From NCBI GenBank assembly GCA_020634455.1, contig JACKBQ010000001.1, positions 3,038,001 through 3,102,000 of the forward strand: 64,000 nucleotides of DNA, read 5' to 3'. This document shows positions 1 through 9,512 of this stretch, piece after piece; position 1 is the stretch's first letter, and each line of letters starts with the position of its first letter. The notes under the pieces were generated by a model. It did not search any database, was not told the origin of the DNA, and saw only the letters and a program-made list of their open reading frames with translations. This DNA comes from Ardenticatenaceae bacterium (GTDB lineage Bacteria > Chloroflexota > Anaerolineae > Promineifilales > Promineifilaceae). The translations under genes and the position numbers were made by a program.

Positions 1-1214
1 CAACACGACAGTTAGTGGCTAAACTTGCTCAGGGCGGCCGTCTTGAGATTGTCGAATTGGCTCGTGGCCTGCAAATAAAAAGCCGTGCCTTTGTTGGTTC
101 AATTACACTCGGGACGTTGCGAATTACGGTTCAACCAAAGATTTCTGGACTTCGGCTGCTCAATTTAATCCGGTATGCTTATGATCTGCGTCATCTCGAT
201 CTCTTCAAAGATACTGATTACTCCGTCGGGGATCGTACGTTTCAGGATTTACTCCTGCATCAGTTAACTGCCGAGGTTACAGAACTGATTGCTCGGGGGC
301 TGCATCGCACATATCGGCGCAAGCAGGCGGAGTTGGCCAGTCCTCGTGGCCAACTTGATTTCCAAGAATACGTGCGGCAGTCGGGAACGGCCGTTGGCAC
401 CTTACCATGTATTCATCATCCTCGCTTGTATGACACGGTGCTTAATCGTGTTCTGCTGTCCGGACTAAACTTGGGTACGCAGCGAACGGACAACCTTGCC
501 TTGCGCGTACAGATGCGTCGGCTCGTCCAGCAACTGGCAGTTAATATAAACCCAATATCCCTAGATCATCATACGATCGTGAAGGCACGATATCAGCTAG
601 ATCGGCGTACAGTGGCCTATGCTCCCGCATTGGCACTGATTGAGCTGCTGCTACATGGAGAAAGTTTTACGTTGCAAGAAGAATCGCCTGCTATCCGTCT
701 CCCCGGCTTCCTTTTTGATATGAACCGCTTTTTTCAGGCGCTAATCTCTAGATTTTTACATGAAAATCTCCCGGATATTGACGTGCGTGATGAATATGGT
801 TTACGTAATATGATGGCGTATGTGCCTGGATACAATCCGCAACGAAAGACAGCACCTACTCCTCGGCCGGACTATGTCATTTTGCGTGATGGCCAGGTAG
901 AGACGATTCTGGATGCCAAGTATCGGGATTTATGGCAGGAGTCGCTGCCACGCGATATGCTCTATCAATTGACTATTTATGCGCTAAGCCAGGATGGGGA
1001 TGCAAATGCTACTATTTTGTATCCGACAACTACAGTAGAGGCGAAAGAAGCCAGGATTGAAATTCGCGATCCGGTTTACGGCAACAGGCGTGGTCAGGTG
1101 ATTTTACGGCCAGTCAATTTAATCCAATTTGAAGAGCTAGTAACGGCTCCTTCGAGTCCGCAGACAACTCGAAACAGAAGGACATTTGCTCATTGGTTAC
1201 TCTCTGGAACTTGA
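1..1214 (+). CDS. mcrC: McrC-like restriction component (5' end outside window)
   Basis: In McrBC systems McrC is the endonuclease subunit that works with the GTPase McrB to cut methylated DNA. The frame is open to the left window edge, so the true start lies upstream; the first in-window start-like codon is GTG at 15. The visible 399 residues fit the McrC family: a beta-rich N-terminal part, then a C-terminal PD-(D/E)XK nuclease core with PDYVILRDG followed by ILDAKYRDL (Asp and Asp-x-Lys catalytic residues). The gene ends with TGA at 1212-1214. The partner McrB should lie just left of the window, which cannot be checked here. It sits at the edge of a defence-rich island. Confidence 0.85.
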   Translation, partial: TRQLVAKLAQGGRLEIVELARGLQIKSRAFVGSITLGTLRITVQPKISGLRLLNLIRYAYDLRHLDLFKDTDYSVGDRTFQDLLLHQLTAEVTELIARGLHRTYRRKQAELASPRGQLDFQEYVRQSGTAVGTLPCIHHPRLYDTVLNRVLLSGLNLGTQRTDNLALRVQMRRLVQQLAVNINPISLDHHTIVKARYQLDRRTVAYAPALALIELLLHGESFTLQEESPAIRLPGFLFDMNRFFQALISRFLHENLPDIDVRDEYGLRNMMAYVPGYNPQRKTAPTPRPDYVILRDGQVETILDAKYRDLWQESLPRDMLYQLTIYALSQDGDANATILYPTTTVEAKEARIEIRDPVYGNRRGQVILRPVNLIQFEELVTAPSSPQTTRNRRTFAHWLLSGT

Positions 1215-1297
1215 GCAAGAATGTCTATCGATGGCCACTTTCACATGTCTGTCGTGTGCTCTATATGGTTAGCAATCTTCAATGAGGTATTTCAAAA

Positions 1298-2587
1298 TCA
1301 GCACGTTATATATTGTAACGCATTAGTCTCACTCAAAGGGGAACTGATGTTGCATAGGGTACGGTGATAAAGTAACATCTTTTCTGAAAAAGTGAAGAAC
1401 CCAGAATTACCTAGAACGTTAAAAACTACAGATTCCAGCCGGATGTAAGTCCGGCCAGTTTGCCACTCGTCACTAATTTCCATGACAACGGCCGTCACCA
1501 ATCGCAAACAAGATGCCTCGTTAGGAAACAAGGTGGCCACACGGGAACGTCGTCGAATCTCACGATTGAGCCGCTCTAATGAGTTGGTGGTGCGAATGAG
1601 GCGGCGATGGGTGTCCGGGAAGGAAAAAACGGTTAAGCCTTCCGGGATATTCGTCTCTAGCCAATTGGCTAATTTAGCCGCTTTCGGCGCATATTTCCTG
1701 ACCGCCTGAGCCAGCAACGTTTCGGCATCATGGCGGGTGGCGGCATTGAAAATGGCGCGAATGTCGGCGGCCACTTCTCGCTTCATGCCTTGCTTGGGCA
1801 CGTAGGCTTGCGCATTTCGCTGCAAGTGACATTGGCAACGCTGCCAGGGAACGCCGCCAAAAACGGCACGACATGCCTGCTGGATGCCCACATGGGCATC
1901 GGAGATGATCAGTTCAATACCAGCCAGTACACGCAGGACTAGACTTTGCAGGAAGCTGCGTCAGTGTGCCTCTTGTTCGCTCAAGGAGACGCTAACCCCC
2001 AGCACTTCCCGTTTGCCCTCCAGGTTGACGCCTACTGCCAGTAGCACAGCGGCTGAGCGCACCTGGCCATCCAGGCGCACTTTTTCGTAACGAGCGTCCA
2101 GGTAGAGATATTTCATCTGACCTAACGGCCGTTCCCGCCACTGGCTTAGTTGTTCATCCAGTTCAGCGGTAGCCCGGCTCACCTGCATGGAGGTCACCTC
2201 GAAGCCACACAACTGCTCGGTGATCGCCGCCACTTTGCGGGTGGAGACACCTTGCACGTACATTTCGGCCAACGCCAGTTTCAAGGCCCGCTCACTGCGC
2301 AGCCCCTTTTCCAACGCTTGGGGGTAAAAGCCACCTTCGCGCACTTGGGGCACATCGAAGGTGATTTTGCCGACGCGGGTGGCCACGGTCTTGGGCTTGT
2401 ACCCATTGGCCTGTCCCTGTCGTTCGGCTGACCGTTCGTAAGGGCCAACACCCAGGTGTTTCTGCCGTTCCAGCTGCATCGCCGTATTGATCACCGTTTG
2501 AATCAGGTCTGGCAGCACAGCAAACCCTTGTTGGGCAATCTGTTCGAGTAATTCTGCTGGTAAAGTACAATCGGTTTGGTAGGTCAT
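1298..2587 (-). pseudogene. IS256-family transposase split by one in-frame TGA
   Basis: The transposase would move the element by a DDE mechanism. The N-terminal piece (2587 to 1961, 208 aa) and the C-terminal piece (1891 to 1298, 197 aa) are in the same reading frame, separated only by a TGA at 1961-1963. The codons between encode RSFLQSLVLRVLAGIELIIS, as expected for the family, and the stop sits where the family has Trp (EAHW becomes EAH-stop). The first DDE Asp is in YLYLDARYEKV, the second in IISDAHVGI, and the Glu is in TTNSLERLNREIRRR. A single TGG to TGA change explains the break. The start at 2587 has AGGAGAAAATC upstream. Confidence 0.85.
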
Positions 2588-2631
2588 GATTTTCTCCTAT
2601 TGGTTGTGGTAACTTCTAGGGTACTTCATGG
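1390..2631 (-). mobile_element. IS256-family insertion sequence, inactivated
   Basis: This element carries one IS256-type transposase frame broken by a stop codon. Candidate terminal inverted repeats are imperfect: TGAAGAACCCAGAATTACC starting at 1393 on the + strand, and TGAAGTACCCTAGAAGTTACC reading leftward from 2628. They align with a few mismatches and two one-base gaps. No convincing target duplication was found, so the boundaries are approximate to within about 10 bp. The transposase frame runs past the left repeat to 1298, which suggests end decay or a wrongly placed end. The element lies just downstream of the giant trypsin-STAND gene. Confidence 0.65.
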
Positions 2632-2662
2632 CCTACTCTTGCCAAAAATTACAGAAACAACG

Positions 2663-5600
2663 TTACACTATCTGTTCAATCAAGTTGATTGCTTTTTGGA
2701 CATTTTCAAGAGAGTTGCCGGTAACATGAATAGTCTTGTTTTCATTGACAACATGAATGCTAACATTTATTTTATTTCTGATATCTTCCAACGGAGATTT
2801 TCCACCGCCAAGAAGAGTCTGAAAGAACCCCCCACGTTTTTGCTGAAGTTTAGCCAATTGTGTTTCAGTTAATAGTATTGATTTAGTGTATAAAGACGAT
2901 TTACTAGCGGCAGGTTCAGTATCTGTTGACACTTTGGGATTGGGCTGTGCTTTCTCAGGATAGTCAGAGTAGTCAGAGAGTTCTAATTCATGCTGGCTTT
3001 CGCGCTTGAATTTCCTAGGGATTGGGGTGCGCAGTTCTGTATAAGCAAGCATCGTTCCTTTTTCTGTATTGATAACGGTTGCCCTACCTGCTTGAGCACG
3101 AATCATAGAGATGGCTCGATTTACATCGTATTCAGTTGCCCCTCCTACAGAAATTTGGCCACTGTCGCCTTTTTCTATATTGATCCAGGTATTTGTCGAA
3201 TTTGTTATCATGTTTATTGTTGAGCCGCCCCTTCCAATGACCCGACCAATTCGATTGGATGGCACCTGAATCTTTGTTTCGTAGTAACTAATAGCATTTT
3301 GAATTTCAGAAAGAGTTTTTTGCAAAACGCTGGCATCAGGAGCGGTAATAGTTACTTTGTTGCCGTTGCGTTGAGTATCAATTATAGCGCCTGTTCGTTC
3401 CTGAATACCTTTAATTGTCCTCCCACTTTTTCCGATGAGCATGTGCATCTGACGTTCCTGCAAATCGAATTCCACAATCTTGGTTTCAATAATTTTTTCG
3501 ATCTGTCTCACTGAAGCTTGGACATTCGCTTGTGTAAGACCCTGCACAGTACAATAACCATCATCATCAAGATCGATATAGGTGCCTGTATCCTTCATAA
3601 TACCTTTTATAACACTGCCACGTGACCCAATCACTAAGCCTGCATGTGTAGGGGGGACAAAAATTTCAGACTGGTATAGTCCCCTCATCGTAACCCGCAT
3701 TTTTCTTTCTTCGTAATCCAACTCCGTAATTCGGACTTGAACCCGCTGCCCCTGCTGCAAAACTGTTGTTGCATCGACAATACGATTCACGCTAATCTCA
3801 TCCTTATACAGAAAACCATCTACTCCGGGTTCGAGTTCAACAAAAGCAGCCGTACCTTTTTGGGTGAAGCCCACTACGTTACCATAGGCACGTTGATCGA
3901 TTTTATATTGACGAAACGGATCGTTTTCAGGGAGGCGCATCGTCAAATCCATGAGACGTTCTTCGCGATTTATATCAAGTATTTGAACTTTGACTGATTG
4001 ACCCCTGTGCACTATATCAGTAACCTTATCAACGTGATGCCAGGCCAATTCACTAATGTGCACCCTTCCTTGGACACCTGGGGACAACTCTACAAATGCA
4101 CCAGAATCTATGATATTAACTACATGGCCGTGTAAAATTTGTCCAGGTTGATAATCATTGAAAGGTGATATTTCGCGACCTGCCTGGAGAACAGTATTGC
4201 TGTCACCTGTGATAATAGAACCTTGAACGTTACCACCAACAAAAACTCCTCGTGCACCAATGGCAGTAGCTCCTTCCTCGGAAGCTACTGCACCAGAACT
4301 AGAAATCAAAGAAAGATTTTGTTTGATTATCTGTGTGCTAGGATGATTTGTTCCTAACCTTGCTTCAATAATTTTTAAAGAGCGAGACAGATATTCATGA
4401 GCTGCTGTCGCATCTTGCATGTCTAGAGTAAGCAATCCCAAGTTATTTAATGTGGCAGCAACATCAGGGTGATTAGGCCCCAAACTCTTTTCTTGAATTG
4501 CCAGAGCACGTTCAAATAAATTCCTGGCATTTACCAATTCCTTTGATAACCTGAGAAGATACCCTAAATTGATCAGGCTTGTAGCCACATAAGGGTGGTC
4601 TGGTCCAAGAGCTTTTTCTCGAATGGCCAGGGCACGCACAAAGTATGGTCGAGCCGCTGATAAATCATCCATTTGCCGCAATAAAGATCCGATATTATCC
4701 AAGCTATTTGCTACGTCAGGATGGTCTGGACCTAATGATTTTTCCTGTATAGCCAGTGCGCGCTCGAAATAAGGGCGAGCACCAGCAGAATCACCCATTG
4801 CTTGCAATAGATTGCCCAGGTTGCCAAGACTTGCTGCCGTGCTGGGATGAGTAGGCCCAAGAGTTTTTTCACGTATGGCTAATGCTCGTTCATAATATGG
4901 CTGTGCACCTGCTAAGTCGCCCATACTGTTCAAAACAAATCCCAAATTATTTAAACTCTGAGCTGTGCTGGGATGATCAGGTCCTAATGCTTTTTCATAA
5001 ATCGATAAAGCTCGTTCATAATATGGCCGCGCACTGGTTAAGTCTCCCATCGCATACAGTAACCCGCCAAGGTTGTTTAGACTGATTGCAGTATCAGGAT
5101 GGTTGGAACCAAGAGCTTTTTCGCGAATGGCCAATGCGCGTTCCATAAATGGCCGTGCTCCTGCTAAGTCACCCATTGTGCGAAGCAACGTTCCCAGATT
5201 ATTTAGGCTAACAGCAGTATCGGGGTGATTGGAACCGAGTGTTTTTTCGCGAATGGCCAATACACGCTCCATGTAAGGTCGTGCACTGGCTAAATCCCCC
5301 ATATCCTGAAAGAGGCTACCAAGGTTGTTCAAACTCGCTGCAGTCCCAGGATGCTCGGGGCCAAATGCTTTTTCATCTATTTGTAGAGCCCGTTCCAGAT
5401 ACGGCCGTGCGCTAGTCAAATCGCCCATAGATCTTAGGAGGCTCCCCACATTATTAAGGGCAACGGCAGTCGAAGGATGGTTTGGGCCAAGTGCTTTCTC
5501 CCAAATGGCTAAAGCACGTTCGTAATACGGCCGTGCCCCAGAATAGTCGCCGAAATGGTTCAAGTACACGCCTATTTCGTTATTCAGGTGTGCGGCATGT

Positions 5601-7819
5601 TCAGTGTTTAAATCCCATTCATACGCCAAGTTAGAAGCTGCAAGTAAATGAGGAAGTAATCGCCCAGATGTCGTCCAGGTGATCATGTCATGCAAATCAA
5701 ACCGATATGCCTCAAATAGTAAATCCACCGCTGTTTCCGCCCAAGTTTGAGTACGTGACCGCTCCATATGATCACGAGTCATTACTTGCACTAAGCGATG
5801 GACAGTCAATACTCCATCCATAACGGTTAACAGCGAGTATCTGGTCAGTGCTGCCACTGCGTCGCCTCGAGCGAGCGCATCTGTCACTACTGCAGCTAGT
5901 GCTTCGGGTAGCGTGTTAGCGTGCTCTACTATCATTTCTAAAGAGATGTCGTCAGAGGCAAGAAAACTACACAAACTGAGTAGCTCGGTAGCTCCTGGCG
6001 TCTGTCCGGCTAACTCAAACGCCATTTCCCACACTGTAGTAATTGTCGCGTGGTAATCTTCTGGGGGCTGCTCACGTGCCAATAATTCTTGTCGCCGCTC
6101 TCGGAACAATCGAAGATAATCTACAGGTGTAATCTGTCGCGCCAATATAAACGCCGCAGCCTGCTCTAGAGCCAGTGGTAGGTAACCAAGTTCCGTTGCC
6201 AGTTCTTCAAATGTTGAATCGACAGTGCCTAGCCGATTCTGCAAAAAAACCGCTGCCTCTTTTGATGTGAATACAACAAGCTGCAATGTTTGCGTGCTCA
6301 GTTGTTCAAATTGCCTTCTGCTGGTAATCAACACATGCCCGTGCCCGCCCGGAAGATAGGAGCTCAGCTCACGAGGCTCTATCCAATCTGCATCATCGTA
6401 CAAAAGCAGCCACCGCTTTTCCGTACTGTTCAACCAGCTTAATACCATTTGCCGCGCCGCTTCCGTATCGGCATTTTGCACGGGCAAGCTCAGATTTTCT
6501 CCCAAACGGCGTAAGTCACCGTCCAGCGTCGCCGGATCATCAGCCCTTAACAGCCAAATGAGGTCATATTCATCGCGGTGTTGGTGAGCGAAGGCCAGAG
6601 CCAACTGCGTTTTTCCCACGCCCCCCAGCCCGGCTATCGCTTGCGTGATTGCGATAGACGATTGTTGATTATCGAATGACGATTGAATGGCAGCCAGCAG
6701 TTCCTGGCGGCCAGTGAAATTTGGATTGGGTGGAGGTAGATTGACCAACGGGAAAGTTGGCAAATTATCGTCAGGCCCTCCATCAAGTGTTTGCCATGGT
6801 AAGTCAGGCCAAACTCGGCGCATGCGCTCTGTAGATATAGCGAAAGCAGTGTTGCCATTAATGTCGGTGTTATCGGGACGATAGATGGCATTGACCATTC
6901 CTACTACCCAACCCGATTCTTTATCTACTACTGGCGCACCACTCATGCCCAAGTGCATCTCTTTAGAAGCTAGTTGCAACCGACCATCTCCATTTATTAA
7001 TCCCCTAATTTGTCCAGATGCCCACAAACCGTCTGTATAATCCTTACTCGAATAGCCAAAGCTGATAAATTCATGATCAAAGCAATCAGTAGATGGGCCA
7101 ACAAGCACAGGTGAAATGGCATCTGGCAACGGAGCGTTAATAAGTTGTAAGACAGCAATATCTTCTTCTTCTGGTGCACTCCAATAAACACCCAATACCT
7201 TTGCCCGATATATTTCGTTTCTCCCATAGAATCTGAGGGAAATCATTTGGTCGGGGCCGCTTTCGGCAGCTAATACTACATGTGCACAAGTAAAGAGAAT
7301 ATCTTGTGCCGCGAGAAAACTGGTTCCGAAAATCAATCCATCTTCACCTTGAATAGCAGCAGTACTCTTATTCAAATGTGCAATCTCTGTAGGTGGCGCC
7401 GGAATTGGGAAATTACGTTTGAGCATCTTGGTTTTTATTGGCTTTTTTGTCTCTCTAACGACGCTTATATCTGGCAAAGTCATTTGATGAAGTGGAAAGC
7501 CTTGCTCGTTAACTAAAGTGACGGTAATCGCACCTTCTTGAGGAGCTGTAGCGGTAGTCAGCAGGAAGGTGGCCGGACCATATGTTCCGCCAAAACGGTT
7601 GAGGACGATGACAGGCTCACCAAATGCTTTGTGATTAAAGAGGGGCTTGGTGTCCAGGATGCAGTGCAGCGCAAAATCTTCCCGTTCATAGGGCCACGTC
7701 TCAGCATCGTACTCTGTCTGGATATCTATACTCATCAGGTAAGTTTTGCCGACCTCTGCCTCGCGCGGATAGCTTATAACCGGATGGATAGTGATGTGAT
7801 GTATTTCTGAATCAGACAT
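2663..7819 (-). CDS. Trypsin-like protease / NB-ARC / TPR / S1 / KH fusion protein
   Basis: About 1718 aa. Numbering here is from an upstream in-frame codon at 7840; ATG at 7819 (residue 8) is preferred because AAGGGGGGAAG lies upstream and it overlaps the previous stop by only 8 nt. Domains in order: N-terminal beta domain (10-130); trypsin-like protease (about 150-345) with His187, Asp227 and Ser300 (GMSGAP); NB-ARC STAND ATPase with P-loop GLGGVGKT (about 404-411) and Walker B LLLYDDADW; ten 42-residue kinesin-light-chain-type TPRs (about 768-1175); a GGNVQGSIITGDSN linker of the kind seen in conflict proteins; two S1 RNA-binding domains (1231-1302, 1314-1386); three KH domains with GxxG loops (GSRG, GKSG, GRGG; 1393-1582); and a KH-like C-terminal tail (1680-1725). 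It is the last gene of a five-gene operon. Inferred role: a regulated protease that senses a ligand, possibly RNA, and is switched by ATP. Confidence 0.85.
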   Translation of the reverse strand: MSDSEIHHITIHPVISYPREAEVGKTYLMSIDIQTEYDAETWPYEREDFALHCILDTKPLFNHKAFGEPVIVLNRFGGTYGPATFLLTTATAPQEGAITVTLVNEQGFPLHQMTLPDISVVRETKKPIKTKMLKRNFPIPAPPTEIAHLNKSTAAIQGEDGLIFGTSFLAAQDILFTCAHVVLAAESGPDQMISLRFYGRNEIYRAKVLGVYWSAPEEEDIAVLQLINAPLPDAISPVLVGPSTDCFDHEFISFGYSSKDYTDGLWASGQIRGLINGDGRLQLASKEMHLGMSGAPVVDKESGWVVGMVNAIYRPDNTDINGNTAFAISTERMRRVWPDLPWQTLDGGPDDNLPTFPLVNLPPPNPNFTGRQELLAAIQSSFDNQQSSIAITQAIAGLGGVGKTQLALAFAHQHRDEYDLIWLLRADDPATLDGDLRRLGENLSLPVQNADTEAARQMVLSWLNSTEKRWLLLYDDADWIEPRELSSYLPGGHGHVLITSRRQFEQLSTQTLQLVVFTSKEAAVFLQNRLGTVDSTFEELATELGYLPLALEQAAAFILARQITPVDYLRLFRERRQELLAREQPPEDYHATITTVWEMAFELAGQTPGATELLSLCSFLASDDISLEMIVEHANTLPEALAAVVTDALARGDAVAALTRYSLLTVMDGVLTVHRLVQVMTRDHMERSRTQTWAETAVDLLFEAYRFDLHDMITWTTSGRLLPHLLAASNLAYEWDLNTEHAAHLNNEIGVYLNHFGDYSGARPYYERALAIWEKALGPNHPSTAVALNNVGSLLRSMGDLTSARPYLERALQIDEKAFGPEHPGTAASLNNLGSLFQDMGDLASARPYMERVLAIREKTLGSNHPDTAVSLNNLGTLLRTMGDLAGARPFMERALAIREKALGSNHPDTAISLNNLGGLLYAMGDLTSARPYYERALSIYEKALGPDHPSTAQSLNNLGFVLNSMGDLAGAQPYYERALAIREKTLGPTHPSTAASLGNLGNLLQAMGDSAGARPYFERALAIQEKSLGPDHPDVANSLDNIGSLLRQMDDLSAARPYFVRALAIREKALGPDHPYVATSLINLGYLLRLSKELVNARNLFERALAIQEKSLGPNHPDVAATLNNLGLLTLDMQDATAAHEYLSRSLKIIEARLGTNHPSTQIIKQNLSLISSSGAVASEEGATAIGARGVFVGGNVQGSIITGDSNTVLQAGREISPFNDYQPGQILHGHVVNIIDSGAFVELSPGVQGRVHISELAWHHVDKVTDIVHRGQSVKVQILDINREERLMDLTMRLPENDPFRQYKIDQRAYGNVVGFTQKGTAAFVELEPGVDGFLYKDEISVNRIVDATTVLQQGQRVQVRITELDYEERKMRVTMRGLYQSEIFVPPTHAGLVIGSRGSVIKGIMKDTGTYIDLDDDGYCTVQGLTQANVQASVRQIEKIIETKIVEFDLQERQMHMLIGKSGRTIKGIQERTGAIIDTQRNGNKVTITAPDASVLQKTLSEIQNAISYYETKIQVPSNRIGRVIGRGGSTINMITNSTNTWINIEKGDSGQISVGGATEYDVNRAISMIRAQAGRATVINTEKGTMLAYTELRTPIPRKFKRESQHELELSDYSDYPEKAQPNPKVSTDTEPAASKSSLYTKSILLTETQLAKLQQKRGGFFQTLLGGGKSPLEDIRNKINVSIHVVNENKTIHVTGNSLENVQKAINLIEQIV

Positions 7820-9512
7820 CACTTCCCCCCTTTGGCTCAAGCGCCGGATGCAGGCTGAGTTTGAGCAGTGGATTACCGTAATAAACGTACATAAAGGTAT
7901 AAATGAATCGCAACTGGTTTGTTTTTGAATCTATATCGGCAGCAAGCTGTTCAGCTGCCATTGCACGTAGCTGGCGCAGCAGTTCCGCCAAAGATTCCCC
8001 ATTTTGCGAATTGCGGATGGTCTCTAAAACATAGCGCCCTATTTGACTGGCAAATATAGAACCCACTGGTCCTAGCGTGCCAACATAGCTGGCAGCAATA
8101 CGTTTAAGCAATACAATGGGCAAGCCTTGAAATCCCAACCTGCCCTTTGGTTTAATGACTCGACCTGAGTGACAGGCATTGATGAAAAATACAGGGCGAT
8201 GAGGGAAGATTTTGTCGGCGAGTTTGGCTTCTAAGTGCAATGGAATTAGTCGTTCGCTAGGATTGTTTTGTGAACCAAACGCGATGCCAGCCTTGTCACT
8301 CGGGTCATGTGGTACAAACATGCCATGACAGCCCAAATAAACTAAGCCTGTTTCCGGTTGTAGGTCTTTCAAATTTGCTTCAAGGGATTGTACATTACCA
8401 TGAAAATGGGTATCGAAATGAGCCAGAAGTTGTCTTTCCCCAACAGCATCCGGCAAACTGTCTTCATCTAGGTACGCGGCCACTCTGCCGACACATTGGC
8501 CGGGTGACATCTCTAATTCTCTATGTTCTTCTCCTAGGGGCAGGAGCAGCCAACGGACAACCGGTATGAGGGTGCCTAAGTAGCGTTCTGGGCCAAGTTT
8601 GAGCATTTCCCAGGGAATTTCTGTATCTGTATGATCGATGATGATTAACTGCAAAGCCTCATTGTGGCGGTTATGCACAGCTTTAAGCCAGCCTAAGATT
8701 GTAAGACCCTCTTTGTATCCCTCTGTGGCTTGGCGCAAGATCTTGATATTGGCTGTATCGTCGGAAAAGGCAACCATTTCACCTAGAACAACCTGAGGAT
8801 CTGTTCGAGCCTCGATGAAGTCAGCCAGGCGTATATTGGGTGGAGAAAAGGGCATTGTGCTAATATCGCGGTTGCCACAATGTCCCCAGCAAGCAAGTTG
8901 AATTTGCTGGTTGTCCTCAGCATATTTGACATGAATTATAGCTACATGCTGTGGCCGTTCTGCATTCGGATTTATGTGACAGGCCCTGAATAGTTCCTGA
9001 TCAACAACGCCAGCCAGTTGGATTTGCTGCGAAACGGCCGTTTTCTCTCGGTGCGGTTTTTTTTCTGGCCAAAATTGAAGCGATAGATTTATCTGTCCAT
9101 GCGGAAGCTGAGCATCTGTAATTAAATCAAATTGGTGCTCAAAGTTTAGGGACTGTCCGGCTGGTATGAATATTTGAGGATCAGGAATGGTAATGTATTG
9201 AGCAACATCAGTTTCCTGCACTTTGAGTAGCAATAATATGGAAAATTGGTCAGAAATCGTAACGTTATTTGCATTTGGGCCAGTCTCTGTCCAAACCTCT
9301 ACTCGATATTGTTTGTCCGGATCTAATTGTGTGACTTGTAAGTGGCCATTTTCTGGATCTATAATGCAAAAGTGGAAATAGTTGGGCAATGCTGATTGAA
9401 ATTCGTATTTATTTCCAAAAAACTTATCACCGCCTATTTTATCTCCGTGTACGTAATCACCTTTGACGGTGAGGCTTTCTTGAATCAAATCGGCGCCACT
9501 AAGACTACTCAT
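7812..9512 (-). CDS. CHAT-domain caspase-like protease
   Basis: 566 aa. The C-terminal half is a CHAT protease (caspase fold) with His396 in YLGCHGMF and Cys447 in FINACHSGR, the expected catalytic pair. The N-terminus carries VHGDKIGGDKFFGNKY, a glycine-rich linker common in bacterial conflict proteins next to effector domains, then a beta-rich region (about 45-200) of unknown role. The ATG at 9512 follows GGAGG at 7 nt and overlaps the stop of the vWA gene by 4 nt (ATGA); its own stop overlaps the start of the trypsin-STAND gene. That makes strong translational coupling. The likely role is an effector or activating protease cleaved on or switched by the operon's ATPase parts. The substrate is unknown. 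Confidence 0.85.
   Translation of the reverse strand: MSSLSGADLIQESLTVKGDYVHGDKIGGDKFFGNKYEFQSALPNYFHFCIIDPENGHLQVTQLDPDKQYRVEVWTETGPNANNVTISDQFSILLLLKVQETDVAQYITIPDPQIFIPAGQSLNFEHQFDLITDAQLPHGQINLSLQFWPEKKPHREKTAVSQQIQLAGVVDQELFRACHINPNAERPQHVAIIHVKYAEDNQQIQLACWGHCGNRDISTMPFSPPNIRLADFIEARTDPQVVLGEMVAFSDDTANIKILRQATEGYKEGLTILGWLKAVHNRHNEALQLIIIDHTDTEIPWEMLKLGPERYLGTLIPVVRWLLLPLGEEHRELEMSPGQCVGRVAAYLDEDSLPDAVGERQLLAHFDTHFHGNVQSLEANLKDLQPETGLVYLGCHGMFVPHDPSDKAGIAFGSQNNPSERLIPLHLEAKLADKIFPHRPVFFINACHSGRVIKPKGRLGFQGLPIVLLKRIAASYVGTLGPVGSIFASQIGRYVLETIRNSQNGESLAELLRQLRAMAAEQLAADIDSKTNQLRFIYTFMYVYYGNPLLKLSLHPALEPKGGSDV

Noticed and set aside
1298..2587. TGA as Trp codon (recoding)
   Set aside because: TGA ends mcrC, the FAD oxidoreductase and other genes; the HigB break is at an Arg site, so ordinary nonsense mutation fits better.
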